DNA of 64,000 nucleotides, taken from Candidatus Bathyarchaeota archaeon (GTDB lineage Archaea > Thermoproteota > Bathyarchaeia > Bathyarchaeales > Bathycorpusculaceae). The translations under genes and the position numbers were made by a program. The notes beneath the pieces are model-generated. The model saw only the letters and a program-made list of their open reading frames with translations. It was not told the DNA's origin and ran no database searches. The stretch's first letter is position 1, and every line of letters starts with the position of its first letter. This document shows, one piece after another, positions 8,291 to 17,521 of this stretch. The DNA lies in assembly GCA_003164295.1 (NCBI GenBank), contig PLTA01000048.1, forward strand, positions 24,069-88,068, written 5' to 3'.

Positions 8291-10645
8291 TTGGCGACCG
8301 AAGTGATAAGCCGTTATGCTAAAACTGTAGTTATTTTCATTATTTTATTATTCGCAAGCTCAGTTTTTGCCAACAGTATAACGGTAGCTAAAGCAAGCTC
8401 AGACATTTCTTATAGTGGTGTTTCCACGTACTCTTTTTCTAATCGCTTTTACGGTTTTACTGTGGCGCAAATATCAGGGAAGTATTATATGAATTTAACT
8501 AACCTTGCTGCTTCTCAGATAATTCTTGAAAACAGCTTGATGTTTCAAGTGCTGACAAATGCCAGTGGAACGATGGGTTGGATTAGCGGTGATGGATTGC
8601 TCACAGAAACTATTACTTCTATATCGAATAATCTTGGGACAGGCGATTTATTTAACTTCACTGAGTCCGCAAGTAATAGCCCTTCAATGAGTTGTCTAAT
8701 TTCCGTTTTTAGTGATAAGCCTTACTTTGTTATCCAAGAAGCTGCTTATTATGCTTCATCTCTGGTGGTAAGCCAATGGGATTATTTTCTTGCTCAATCC
8801 ACCATGCAAAATGGGGGTGCTTTAATTGGTTCTTCCGTTTCATCCATGGATGGATATCCAGAAATAGACGGCTCAAACCCTTCATTCTTTACTCAGTTAG
8901 GCGGTTCGACAAGTGGGACTGTTAATGGTTATCCTAAGTTCAATTACGGCGAATATGTTCCTTACGAATACACATTATCAACAACTAGTAATGAAGGGTT
9001 TGTAGCAGGCTTATTACAAACTCTAGTATCACCCAACTTAGGTTGCAGCTGGAACGGAGTTGACGGTTCCCATGGGCTTCAGGAATTTGGTTTAGGCGAG
9101 ATGGTCCAAACTCAAGGGTTGACTATGACATCGAACGTCAGCCCATATACCGATGGATATCAACATGGAACACCTGGCAGTTGGATACAAAGCGATCCTC
9201 TATACTGTGAACTGACTGGAAATAACGCCCAAAATGCATTAACAGGATACGACATGGCTCTGTCTAAAACGAATAATTATTTCCCATCATTAGAAACTTT
9301 AACTACATCTTCCTTTGGCTGGGGATCTTGGTCAGCATTTGGACAAAACGTTACTCAAACGGAAATTATTATAAATTCAAACTATGCAGCCGCTAATTAT
9401 TCGAATATAAAATTGATACAGTTAGATGATGGTTGGGAGCAACAGTATGGCGATTGGGTTCCTAACTCTAATTTTCCATCTAATGCATCAGATCCAGCAA
9501 TTAACGGAATACAATATTTAGCAAATTTAGTGCATGCAAACGGTCAAGAATTTGGTTTGTGGTTTTGTCCTTATTATGTAGCTGAAAATTTGCCAATAAT
9601 TGAAGAAAATCCCTCATGGATATTGCAATCTGCCAATTCGGTTCCTGAAACTGCTACATTTAATGGAGTTGCTTGTTACATTTTAGATCCGACAAACCCC
9701 GCGGTTATTAATTATGTTAGTCAAATTGTTGAAAACTTTACTTCTTGGGGCGTAAACTATCTTAAAATCGATACCATGGGTGGAGATGTTTACAACGCTG
9801 TTTTTGGAAGCTACAATATTTTGGACACACCTATGACAGCAACACAGGCGATGCACCTTGGCCTAAACGCTATAAAAACCGCTGCTCCATCTGCAAACAC
9901 CTTAGTTTGTGGTTTGCATTTTGTCGCGACAACGGTTGCTCAGAGCATAAGAACTGGAGGGGATGTTAATAATTCCTGGTCTGACATACAACGGGATGTA
10001 AGTGCAGCTTTAGAATTACTTCCGATTCTAGGAAATAACACTGTTCTTTTAGACAATGATTATGTTGCAGACCAAATGATTCCAAGCGCTTCGGTAATGG
10101 ATGATTCAACATTCCAAACTTGGCTAAACCTTGAATACGCCACAGGTTCAGTACAGATACTTAGCGTTAATCTACCAACATACAATACATCAAGATTACA
10201 ATGGATAAACGCCTTAGAAAATCCTGCATCTACAGGCAATAAACCACTAATACTTGATTTATCGCCCTATCAAACAGGTACCCCAGAAATATGGTATCAA
10301 AATAACACGCATTTTTTGGCTCTTTTCAACTGGAACACAACTAGATCACAATATTTTAAAATAACCCTTGCAACCCTTGGATTAAATTTTGCTGAAAAAT
10401 ACACTTTCACTAATCCTTTCAATGGAGCGCAAACAGTAGTTTCAGGTTCCCTTTCAATAACAGTTGACCCAGAATCATCTCTATCGTACTTCATCACTCA
10501 AAATACAACTTCAACATATTCAATGTCCTCGTTGCTTGCAGAACTAATAGTTACTTTGGTTGTGGCAATAGTAATCATCATAGTAGCAGTTAGATTATTC
10601 CTAAACAGGAAAAGAGCAATGCAAAACAGTCCCACGGAAAGTTAA
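8291..10645 (+). CDS. Secreted, membrane-anchored alpha-galactosidase-like glycosidase (clan GH-D)
   Basis: 784 residues. An N-terminal signal segment (about residues 8-34) and a C-terminal membrane helix with a basic tail (about 750-776) predict an enzyme anchored outside the cell. The middle is a TIM barrel of the GH36/GH27/GH31 type: IQLDDGWEQQYGDW (about 375-390) and the nucleophile-like strand NYLKIDTMGGD (Asp about 494). A plausible acid/base region is LLDNDYVADQ (about 588-597). Homology stops short of naming the substrate; alpha-galactoside-like glycans are a guess. The start is TTG with a weak leader; a GTG a few codons downstream is possible. It is convergent with the next gene (12-bp gap). 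Confidence 0.75.
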   Translation: MATEVISRYAKTVVIFIILLFASSVFANSITVAKASSDISYSGVSTYSFSNRFYGFTVAQISGKYYMNLTNLAASQIILENSLMFQVLTNASGTMGWISGDGLLTETITSISNNLGTGDLFNFTESASNSPSMSCLISVFSDKPYFVIQEAAYYASSLVVSQWDYFLAQSTMQNGGALIGSSVSSMDGYPEIDGSNPSFFTQLGGSTSGTVNGYPKFNYGEYVPYEYTLSTTSNEGFVAGLLQTLVSPNLGCSWNGVDGSHGLQEFGLGEMVQTQGLTMTSNVSPYTDGYQHGTPGSWIQSDPLYCELTGNNAQNALTGYDMALSKTNNYFPSLETLTTSSFGWGSWSAFGQNVTQTEIIINSNYAAANYSNIKLIQLDDGWEQQYGDWVPNSNFPSNASDPAINGIQYLANLVHANGQEFGLWFCPYYVAENLPIIEENPSWILQSANSVPETATFNGVACYILDPTNPAVINYVSQIVENFTSWGVNYLKIDTMGGDVYNAVFGSYNILDTPMTATQAMHLGLNAIKTAAPSANTLVCGLHFVATTVAQSIRTGGDVNNSWSDIQRDVSAALELLPILGNNTVLLDNDYVADQMIPSASVMDDSTFQTWLNLEYATGSVQILSVNLPTYNTSRLQWINALENPASTGNKPLILDLSPYQTGTPEIWYQNNTHFLALFNWNTTRSQYFKITLATLGLNFAEKYTFTNPFNGAQTVVSGSLSITVDPESSLSYFITQNTTSTYSMSSLLAELIVTLVVAIVIIIVAVRLFLNRKRAMQNSPTES

Positions 10646-10657
10646 GCAAATTAAAGT

Positions 10658-11992
10658 CTAAATACTTTTGATTGCTGGTTCTCGGCGTCTTTTTCTAAAC
10701 TTTAAAAACGTTATAGCAACAGTTAATATAATGCATGCCACAGCAGCATAAAAATAAATTGAAGTTGCATAAAACGGCGAAGAATCGCCTTGTTGTGCGA
10801 TATTTGATGGCGTGGACATTAAGTCTGTGTTGTTCCAGTAGATTACGTCTTTGTATCCTGCCGAGTCAAGCGTTTGCGATGGATAAACTATGTCTAGGTT
10901 AGTAGAGTCCATGTGCAAGAGAGTGGTTACGCTCATACAAATGCCAACACTCAAGTCATCTGCGTTCCAGAGTCCCCAAATTTTATCGGCTGGCCCTCCG
11001 AAGGCGTAAGCGTAATCTGCGGGAAGAACATACGCTGTTCTATCGCTTACTGGAGTGGTGGCTCTGGGGTTGGCTTGAACATATTGCCAAAACTGTTTCA
11101 TAGCGTCAAGCTGTCCTTGCTGTAGAACGTTTTGAGTATAGTTTTCGTTGCTGTCAAATATAACAATGTATTTTGCATCGTTGTTATATGCCAAAACCAT
11201 GTCATTGTAAAGTTCCGGACCTGGTTCCATATAAGGAGGCTGATTGTAGGCCCAAGTTATCATAACACCCCAAGTTTTGTTCTGAACAGTAGCTGCTCCT
11301 CTGCAAAGAGCCATGTTTAATTGTTGGCTATCATTCGCCCAGCCAGTATGAGCGCCAAACTCATCAAAAACCGTGTCATACCCAGCTGCATAATCATACC
11401 AGTAAAACGCGTAGTCGGAGGTAAACAATTGATATTCTGTGGGGTAGGAAAAACTCTTTGTTATTGAATGCGGACCCGTGCGTAGCCACCAGCTTAGAGC
11501 GTTAACGTAGCTTTGCGCAGCGTCGCTATAGGTGAAGTTAGCAATGTCCTTGATAGCACTCTGCGGGATAATTGGGTAATCTTTTGAGGGCTGGTCCCGT
11601 TGCTTTCCACCTTCTTCATCACAATAATAAATTCCAAGAAAACTGTTGCCCCAATTGTTCTTGGCATCGGCAAGCCATTGACTCGATGGATAGTTAGGTT
11701 CATCAGAGTAAACAATGAAGTTCAAATCTTTGTCAAACACGTACTGGCTGATTAGTGTGAGTCTAGTTAGATTATAATCTCCAGTGCATCCAATAACAAA
11801 GAAATTCGAATAAGAACTAACATTATCAATTAATTTTTCAGTTTCAGGTATGCTTCCAAAAGCAACATCAACGCCGAAGTACAAGCTGGGCGAAGTTTGC
11901 GTGGTAGTTGCTTTGGTAGTCAAGGTGCAATTTAAGAAAAGAGGTAAAGTCAAGAACAAAATCAGCAGAACTGTGGCTTTCTTAAATTTCAT
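10658..11992 (-). CDS. Secreted membrane-anchored protein, possible TIM-barrel glycoside hydrolase
   Basis: 444 residues with a signal peptide (LLILFLTLPLFLNC, about 10-25), a large extracellular domain, and a C-terminal helix plus Arg/Lys tail (about 405-440). The domain has strand-like repeats (LYFGVDVAFG, NFFVIGCTGD, NFIVYSDEPN, FLGIYYCDEEGG, WGVMITWAY, YIVIFDSNEN) that suggest a (beta/alpha)8 barrel, with acidic residues at strand ends (DEPN, DEEGG, DSNEN) as candidates for catalysis. I do not recognise the family. Its topology matches that of the convergent glycosidase at 8291, suggesting a shared surface role. Confidence 0.7.
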   Translation of the reverse strand: MKFKKATVLLILFLTLPLFLNCTLTTKATTTQTSPSLYFGVDVAFGSIPETEKLIDNVSSYSNFFVIGCTGDYNLTRLTLISQYVFDKDLNFIVYSDEPNYPSSQWLADAKNNWGNSFLGIYYCDEEGGKQRDQPSKDYPIIPQSAIKDIANFTYSDAAQSYVNALSWWLRTGPHSITKSFSYPTEYQLFTSDYAFYWYDYAAGYDTVFDEFGAHTGWANDSQQLNMALCRGAATVQNKTWGVMITWAYNQPPYMEPGPELYNDMVLAYNNDAKYIVIFDSNENYTQNVLQQGQLDAMKQFWQYVQANPRATTPVSDRTAYVLPADYAYAFGGPADKIWGLWNADDLSVGICMSVTTLLHMDSTNLDIVYPSQTLDSAGYKDVIYWNNTDLMSTPSNIAQQGDSSPFYATSIYFYAAVACIILTVAITFLKFRKRRREPAIKSI

Positions 11993-12209
11993 TTGCTCTA
12001 AATAAAAATTCTGTTAGCTAATAAGACTTTACCAAAATCAGTATACACGAGGTAAAAACTGCAGAAGAGAGAAAAACTCTCGTACTGCGCGTACTAATGA
12101 TGGCTCTGAAAAAGCCTCTCAGATTTTTTTTGGTGCTCTTAGCTACAAAGCAATAGGAAAACGCAAAAAATCAATTAATTTTTATTCTTAGGCATCTTTT
12201 CTTGTATAG

Positions 12210-14606
12210 ATGGCAATGAGAAAACAGAAGTTAATGTTAATCATTCTTGTTTCTGTTATTCTCACTTCATTTTATTGCCTGTCCGTAGCCTCATGCAGTG
12301 TCAATTCCAGCACTGATTGGACTATGTTCCGTAATAACCCAAGCCACACCGGCTCAACAACTGGAAACAGTTCAATGAATTCAGCAAAAATTTTATGGAA
12401 TTTTACAACAATGTATAATGTTGAATCTTCTCCTGCAGTTTCTAATGGCTTTGTTTTTTCTGGCGACGATGGTGGCACAGTTTATTGTATTAACTCTTCA
12501 AATGGTCAACTATTTTGGACCTATCCGACTGGTGGTGAGGTTACTTCATCACCGGTTGTTGCGAATGGTGCAGTTTACGTGGGCTCACGAGATGGCAGCG
12601 TTTATGCTTTAAATGCCACTAACGGTGTCAAACTTTGGAGTTACGTTACGGGTAACTCTGTTGATTCGTCTCCTGTTGTTATCAATGGGTCAGTTTACGT
12701 GGGCTCAGGCGACGGTGACGTTTATGCCTTTAATGAAACGGATGGAGCAAAACTTTGGAATTACCCAACTGGCGGTAAGGTTTCCTCATCTCCAGCCGTT
12801 TCCACTGGCGTAGTGTATGTTGGTTCAGGCGATGATAGTGTTTACGCTTTAAACGCAACGAATGGCGCAAAACTTTGGAGTTACCTTACCCATGACTCGG
12901 TTGAGTCATCTTCTACCGTGTCCAATGGCGTAGTCTACGAAGGCTCCACAGACGGCTATGTTTATTGTTTGAATGCTTCCACAGGTGCCCTAATTTGGAA
13001 ATATCAAACCCAAGATGCCGTGGGCTCTTCTACTGCACTCGCTTATGGAAGCGTTTATGTGGGTTCTGAGGACAATAACGTTTATTGCTTAAATGCTTCA
13101 AGTGGCGAGAAAATATGGCAGAGCCCAACTGGGTATTGGGTTTGGTCTTCACCTGCAGTCGTAGACGGGAATGTATACGTGGGCTCCGAAGACTACAGCA
13201 TTTATTGTCTCAACGCATCTACTGGGACTAAAGAATGGAGTTATGCAACTGAAAATATTGTTGATTCTTCCCCAGCTATCGCCAACGGTATCCTTTACGT
13301 TGGTTCCGATGACGGTCATATCTACGCTTTTGCCTTGTCCAATTCTAATGTTAACACCGTAGCTTTGCAATCTACCAACTCTTTACCTTTGACTGTGATT
13401 GCGTTTGACATAATTGCGTGTTCTGTATTGGCTGTAATTATTTTTTCAATTGTGCTATTTGTTCGCTCAAATAGGCGGGCTAAACAAAAAGTTGTTGTCA
13501 CCAGTATTTCTGGTCAAAAGGTCTCTTGGCTTTCAGCTCACGCCGACGCAGTTTGCGTTGTGGCAATTTTGTCTTTTTCAACAATTTTCTTCATTAATCT
13601 AGGAAGTGGCCCTCTTTGGCTATCTGATGAGCAATGGTATTCTCAATGGGCATTCTACATGGTCAGAACTGGACACTACCTAACCCCTTGGGCTTTCGGA
13701 ATAACCAATCTCTGGATAGCTAAACCGCCGCTTAACATGTGGCTGATTTCTCTTGCCTACCAAATCTTTGGCGTTAACAACTTTGCCTCAAGATTTTTTG
13801 GTGCTGTATTCGGCGCCTTGTCTTTGGTTCTTGTTTTTTATTTGGGAAAGAATCTTTATAATCGATATGTAGGGTTATTGTCGGCTTTAGTTTTAGGGAC
13901 ATTTACAACTTTTTATGTGTTTTCAAGACTTGCTATGACTGATGTTCCGTTAGTCTTTTTCATGATGGGCAGTACCTACTTTTTTGTTTTAAGCGAGAAA
14001 TCAGAAAAAACTAGTCGGTACGCAGTTTTGAGCGGGGTGTTTTTTGGTTTAGCGTTAATGACAAAACAGATTGAGGCTTTGCTGATTCCACTAATTCTCA
14101 TTTCCTATCTAATTGCGACAAAAGTAAACGTTAGATTTTTCTTCACAAAACGTTTTACACTTTTTTGGGGAGTCGGTCTTCTAGTTTTTTCCCCGTGGCT
14201 AATCTACATGAATATGAGTTTTGGATTAAAGTTTTGGCAATGGTATTTTGTGTATACTGACGTTACGCGAACAGTTAGTCCTATTGAAGGTCACGCTGCA
14301 GGCTTTGCTTATTATTTTAGCTATTTAGTCAATAAAGAAAACTTGCTTTGGGTAATATTGCTGCCTTTTGCAACAGGGCTTTGTGCATTCAATACATTTA
14401 TTAAGCGTTTAAAAGAGGACACTTTAATTCTCCTATGGATGGCAATCGTGCTCTTAGTGTTCTCATTCGCCCAAACAAAACTTTACTGGTATATTCTGCC
14501 AGCTATTCCCGCATTCGCCATTGCTATAAGCAGTTTACTATACCAGCTATCACAGAAAGCAAAAAATTTTCAACTGCATAAAAAAATACTACGTTCCGTA
14601 CGTTAA
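12210..14606 (+). CDS. Beta-propeller fused to GT-C (PMT/ArnT-like) glycosyltransferase
   Basis: 798 residues. A signal or anchor helix (about 7-27) is followed by about eight ~40-residue PQQ-like beta-propeller repeats (about 40-375). Each repeat has the form SSPVV.NG.VYVGS.DG.VYALNA..G. A membrane helix (about 385-410) then leads into a multi-span GT-C domain. This has the lumenal acidic motif LSDEQWYSQWAFYM expected after the first helix of GT39/GT83 enzymes, plus SRLAMTDVPLVF. Such enzymes move sugars from polyprenyl phosphate to acceptors outside the membrane (family knowledge). The propeller could bind acceptor protein or glycan (inference). The GT-C part is shorter than many relatives. 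No partner gene is adjacent. Confidence 0.85.
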   Translation: MAMRKQKLMLIILVSVILTSFYCLSVASCSVNSSTDWTMFRNNPSHTGSTTGNSSMNSAKILWNFTTMYNVESSPAVSNGFVFSGDDGGTVYCINSSNGQLFWTYPTGGEVTSSPVVANGAVYVGSRDGSVYALNATNGVKLWSYVTGNSVDSSPVVINGSVYVGSGDGDVYAFNETDGAKLWNYPTGGKVSSSPAVSTGVVYVGSGDDSVYALNATNGAKLWSYLTHDSVESSSTVSNGVVYEGSTDGYVYCLNASTGALIWKYQTQDAVGSSTALAYGSVYVGSEDNNVYCLNASSGEKIWQSPTGYWVWSSPAVVDGNVYVGSEDYSIYCLNASTGTKEWSYATENIVDSSPAIANGILYVGSDDGHIYAFALSNSNVNTVALQSTNSLPLTVIAFDIIACSVLAVIIFSIVLFVRSNRRAKQKVVVTSISGQKVSWLSAHADAVCVVAILSFSTIFFINLGSGPLWLSDEQWYSQWAFYMVRTGHYLTPWAFGITNLWIAKPPLNMWLISLAYQIFGVNNFASRFFGAVFGALSLVLVFYLGKNLYNRYVGLLSALVLGTFTTFYVFSRLAMTDVPLVFFMMGSTYFFVLSEKSEKTSRYAVLSGVFFGLALMTKQIEALLIPLILISYLIATKVNVRFFFTKRFTLFWGVGLLVFSPWLIYMNMSFGLKFWQWYFVYTDVTRTVSPIEGHAAGFAYYFSYLVNKENLLWVILLPFATGLCAFNTFIKRLKEDTLILLWMAIVLLVFSFAQTKLYWYILPAIPAFAIAISSLLYQLSQKAKNFQLHKKILRSVR
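12420..13330 (+). repeat. ~120-bp coding tandem repeats (beta-propeller blades)
   Basis: Repeated DNA blocks inside the 12.2 kb gene, each about 120 bp, with near-identical stretches such as gtttacgtgggctca at 12575 and 12690. They encode the propeller blades. The DNA similarity suggests recent blade duplication or ongoing recombination. Confidence 0.75.
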
Positions 14607-14727
14607 CACCCTCAAGGACCATGATTACGGGGTTTGACAGTTCATTCTTGCGATTTCAATCTGGTTCAAAACGAAAGAAAATAATACTTAAAAAATATAA
14701 ATTCGCAATTGCAGATGTAATAAAGGT

Positions 14728-14952
14728 ATGAGTAACTTAAGAATGGAAACTCGTTTGTACCTCGCCCTTATTGGTGTAAATCTAATCTTTTTGGCATTAT
14801 TTTTCTTTATAACAGGTTTATTGAAGTTTTATGGAGAAAGCCCTTATTTGCTAATATTGGAACTTTCTTTTGTTATTATTGGCTGCATCTTGATTTTTGT
14901 TGGTTTAAAGGGTTTTAAGCGAAACAGCCCACCACCAGGGAGCGTTAGTTAG
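14728..14952 (+). CDS. Small two-helix membrane protein
   Basis: 74 residues with two clear membrane helices (about 11-31 and 40-60) and a basic, Pro-rich C-terminus (KGFKRNSPPPGS). The ATG follows aaaggt by 2 nt, a tight Shine-Dalgarno-like spacing. Nothing in the sequence points to a function. It is probably a single-gene unit, since the next feature has its own TATA box at 14998. Confidence 0.6.
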   Translation: MSNLRMETRLYLALIGVNLIFLALFFFITGLLKFYGESPYLLILELSFVIIGCILIFVGLKGFKRNSPPPGSVS

Positions 14953-14997
14953 TTTCGCCAAAGAATGAAAAGACTAAAAAAGCTTATCTTTTGTCAT

Positions 14998-15007
14998 TAT
15001 TTAAAAG
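14998..15007 (+). promoter_or_regulatory. TATA box before the structured region
   Basis: tatttaaaag matches the archaeal TATA consensus. Transcription would begin about 25 bp downstream, near 15028, just ahead of the folded region. Confidence 0.5.
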
Positions 15008-15015
15008 TAATAAAA

Positions 15016-15290
15016 TGTTAGGATACCTGGTTTTGGTTAATTTTTTTACAGCAACATTTAACCAACACCCTAACAACTATTTTGATTGCCTCGCCAAAAT
15101 CGAGCACCCATAACGACGGACTCAACAGAGGGAACGTAAGAAACACAAATCTTGCGCCTATGACGCTTTGGGTTCTACCCAATTATGGAACAGGTGAGGC
15201 ACGGGCGAAAAAAAGTCCCAAGCCGAGAGAACTTAGCCAAGCTAAAAGCAACGCTCAGCTGTGCGGTTAAGTGTTAGGTTACTTGGGCGA
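15016..15290 (+). ncRNA. Candidate structured RNA or long 5' leader
   Basis: A 370-bp gap that folds well by eye. Helices are: cctaaca (15069-15075) with tgttagg (15272-15278) closing the domain; gcctcgcc (15088-15095) with ggtgaggc (15193-15200), 8 bp including one G-U pair; cgtaag/cttgcg (15135-15140/15151-15156); gggt/accc (15170-15173/15177-15180); gggc/gtcc (15203-15206/15215-15218); and a perfect ttagc-caa-gctaa hairpin (15233-15245). A second copy of the closing strand, tgttagg at 15016-15022, could compete for cctaaca. Motifs of SRP RNA, RNase P RNA, 5S rRNA and T-boxes are not seen. It is either a free RNA or the ~300-nt leader of the gene at 15326. Confidence 0.5.
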
Positions 15291-15325
15291 CAAACAGCCC
15301 GCAAAAAAATTTGGAGTGCTAACTA

Positions 15326-15589
15326 TTGGCTGAATCAGCAACTTTTGAACCTAAAAGTTTAGCCGAATTAAGACAGTTTTTTGGAGAAAACAAAGGTAAA
15401 TACCATGAAATTTGGGTTGTCATAACAAATAAGAAAGTTGCAAATCCTCAGGTTGTATCCTTCAATGATGTAATAAGTGAAGCGAAAGGTCAGGGGCTAA
15501 TTGACAGTCGCGTAAAAAAGATAGATGACAAAAAATACATGATACGTTTAACTAAAAGAAAAAATCGAAAGCCCCATAAAATCAATTAA
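15326..15589 (+). CDS. YdeI/OmpD-associated-like small protein
   Basis: 87 residues matching the N-terminal domain of YdeI-like proteins: FNDVISEAKGQGLIDSRVKK is followed by DDKKYMIRLTKRKNRKPHKI, where family members have GWIDG and a basic FTPR-type segment. The usual C-terminal part is absent, so this is a short form. The TTG start is supported by GGAG 9 nt upstream. Family function is poorly defined. It follows a long folded leader and precedes tyrS by 67 bp. Confidence 0.65.
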   Translation: MAESATFEPKSLAELRQFFGENKGKYHEIWVVITNKKVANPQVVSFNDVISEAKGQGLIDSRVKKIDDKKYMIRLTKRKNRKPHKIN

Positions 15590-15656
15590 CTTAAACTAAA
15601 TTTTTAAGTTCCACACCCAACATTAAAGCTAGAAAACATTGGGAAGATGCGCGTAA

Positions 15657-16745
15657 TTGGACATCGAAAAGAAAATTGAGTTAATTTGCAGACCGCCAAC
15701 AGAAGAAGTAGTTACTCCAGAAGATTTACGTCAGCTTTTCGAAGCAGAAGAGCATCCAATCGCCTACAACGGTTGGGAACCATCTGGGTTGGCGCATTTG
15801 GGCACAGGTGTTATTTGTGCTTACAAAATGAAAGATTTTGCCGAAGCCGGTGTGCATTTTAAAGCTTTTTTGGCAACGTGGCATGCATGGTTAAACAACA
15901 AGTTGGGCGGCGACCGTGAGCTCATCCGAAAAGCCGCTGACCTCTTTAGGCACTCATGGATTTCGCTAGGTGTCCCTGCTGATAAAGTTGAGTTCATCTA
16001 TTCAGACGAGCTCTACAAAAATATTGATTATTGGGCTAAAACAGTCATCATCGCAAAAAACTTAACCTTAGCCCGAACAACGAGAACCCTTGAGATTGCT
16101 GGCAGACAAGAAGGCGAAGCCCACTACGTATCAGACTATCTATACACTCCCATGCAAGTCGCAGATATTTTCGAGATGAAAGTGAAGATTTGTCAGTTAG
16201 GCATGGATCAAAGAAAAGCCAACATGGTTGCAAGGGAGATAGGAGAAAAAATCGGCTGCTGGAAACCCACATGCGTTCACCATCATCTATTGCAGGGTTT
16301 GGAAAAGCCATCAATTTGGCCAATTCCTGAAGGCCAGGAAAGAGAAGCGGTAGCTTCAGCTAAGATGTCTAAGAGCAAGCCTCAAACATGCATCTTCATC
16401 TATGACACGCCAGAAGAAATAAAACAGAAAATGGCAAAAGCATTTTGCCCAGAAAAAACCATCAAATTCAACCCAATAATGGATATTTGTAAATACATAG
16501 TTTTCCGCGAAAAACAGGTTTTTTCAATAGAGCGTCCAGCTAAATTCGGCGGGAACATAGATTTCCAAAGTTTCCAAGAGCTTGAATCTGCTTACTCTGA
16601 AGGTAAACTGCATCCTATGGACCTCAAGAACGGCGTAGCAATTGAACTTGGAGAAATTCTGGAGCCTGTTAGACGCTACTTTGTAAATAACAGTGAAGCT
16701 AAAGATTGTTTGGAGACTGTGCGGCAGGCTAAGATAACAAGGTAA
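15657..16745 (+). CDS. tyrS: Tyrosyl-tRNA synthetase, archaeal type
   Basis: 362 residues, typical of archaeal/eukaryotic TyrRS. Class I signatures are the HIGH-like HLGT (47-50) in YNGWEPSGLAHLG and KMSKS (236-240). Also seen are the tyrosine-pocket and editing-like segments LARTTRTLEIAGR and CQLGMDQRKANMVARE. It charges tRNA(Tyr). The start is TTG. A TATA-like run at about 15597-15606 may give it its own promoter, although it could also be read through from 15326. The Toprim gene starts 5 bp after its stop. Confidence 0.96.
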   Translation: MDIEKKIELICRPPTEEVVTPEDLRQLFEAEEHPIAYNGWEPSGLAHLGTGVICAYKMKDFAEAGVHFKAFLATWHAWLNNKLGGDRELIRKAADLFRHSWISLGVPADKVEFIYSDELYKNIDYWAKTVIIAKNLTLARTTRTLEIAGRQEGEAHYVSDYLYTPMQVADIFEMKVKICQLGMDQRKANMVAREIGEKIGCWKPTCVHHHLLQGLEKPSIWPIPEGQEREAVASAKMSKSKPQTCIFIYDTPEEIKQKMAKAFCPEKTIKFNPIMDICKYIVFREKQVFSIERPAKFGGNIDFQSFQELESAYSEGKLHPMDLKNGVAIELGEILEPVRRYFVNNSEAKDCLETVRQAKITR

Positions 16746-16750
16746 CGTTC

Positions 16751-17161
16751 TTGTCTAAAAAATTTGAAGATAAACTGGAAAAAATCCAGCAAATTATAGC
16801 TAAACTATCTGAGGAATCTACTAAAGGAACGCCCATAGTAGTTGAAGGCAAAAAAGACTGTCAAACCCTTCGAGAGTTAGGTGTTACTGGCAGGATTTTG
16901 ACGGTAAAGACTGGTGGCAAATCTTTTCTGCAAGCCATCGCCGAGATAGAGTTATTTTGTGCATCGGAGGTTATTCTTCTTTTGGATTTTGATAGACGAG
17001 GTAAAGAAGGTACAGCCCTATTGAAACTGAACTTGGAGAGGGCAAAAATAACGGTTAACACTAGGTTTTGGCGTGACTTGCAGGCCCTGGCGGGTCGAGA
17101 AATCCAAAGCATCGAAAGTTTCTCAGCTTATCTATTAACTCTTCAAGAAAAAACTGCTTGA
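16751..17161 (+). CDS. Toprim-domain protein
   Basis: 136 residues forming a stand-alone Toprim domain: the catalytic glutamate in PIVVEGKKDCQTLRELG (about 25-41) and the DxD-like site LLLDFDRRGKEG (about 75-86). Archaeal stand-alone Toprim proteins resemble RNase M5 and DnaG cores; the exact substrate is unknown. The TTG start is 5 bp after tyrS, indicating an operon. A role in RNA metabolism fits the context but is inference. Confidence 0.85.
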   Translation: MSKKFEDKLEKIQQIIAKLSEESTKGTPIVVEGKKDCQTLRELGVTGRILTVKTGGKSFLQAIAEIELFCASEVILLLDFDRRGKEGTALLKLNLERAKITVNTRFWRDLQALAGREIQSIESFSAYLLTLQEKTA

Positions 17162-17521
17162 ATAAATAATTGACAGCATTTTGCTATGAAGTTGCCTAAT
17201 TTTTCATATTGGCTTTGGGGTTTTTTCAATTGCTTTTCTTGAAGAATATGAAGTTGATTCCTCCGACTTTCTTCTCTTTTAGCGAAAAACTTGGATGCCG
17301 AAGTAGAACAACAACAGTTGGTGGTAGCGCCGGGTGTTGTTCTTCTAACAAGAATTATTATATGGAAGACGAAAAAACTCTTTTCGTCAACTTATCTTAT
17401 TGAAAATAACTTGGTACCAACCTTCAAACTATTTAAGTCCCTAAACCAAAAAAGAAACCCAAATAAGACATTCAGAATTGTTTTTATAAACCGTTAATCT
17501 CCTTGTAAGTGGCGAAATTTT
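17162..17521 (+). other. Intergenic region with a TATA box for the nitroreductase gene
   Basis: About 360 bp with no convincing gene. The only clear signal is the TATA-like tttttataaa at 17481-17490, about 35 bp before the ATG of the next gene. Confidence 0.5.

Noticed and set aside
15061..15290. SRP RNA, RNase P RNA, 5S rRNA or T-box
   Set aside because: The invariant motifs of each (for example the SRP helix-8 GGAAGCAG-type loop, RNase P GAGGAAAGTCC, T-box sequence) were not found.
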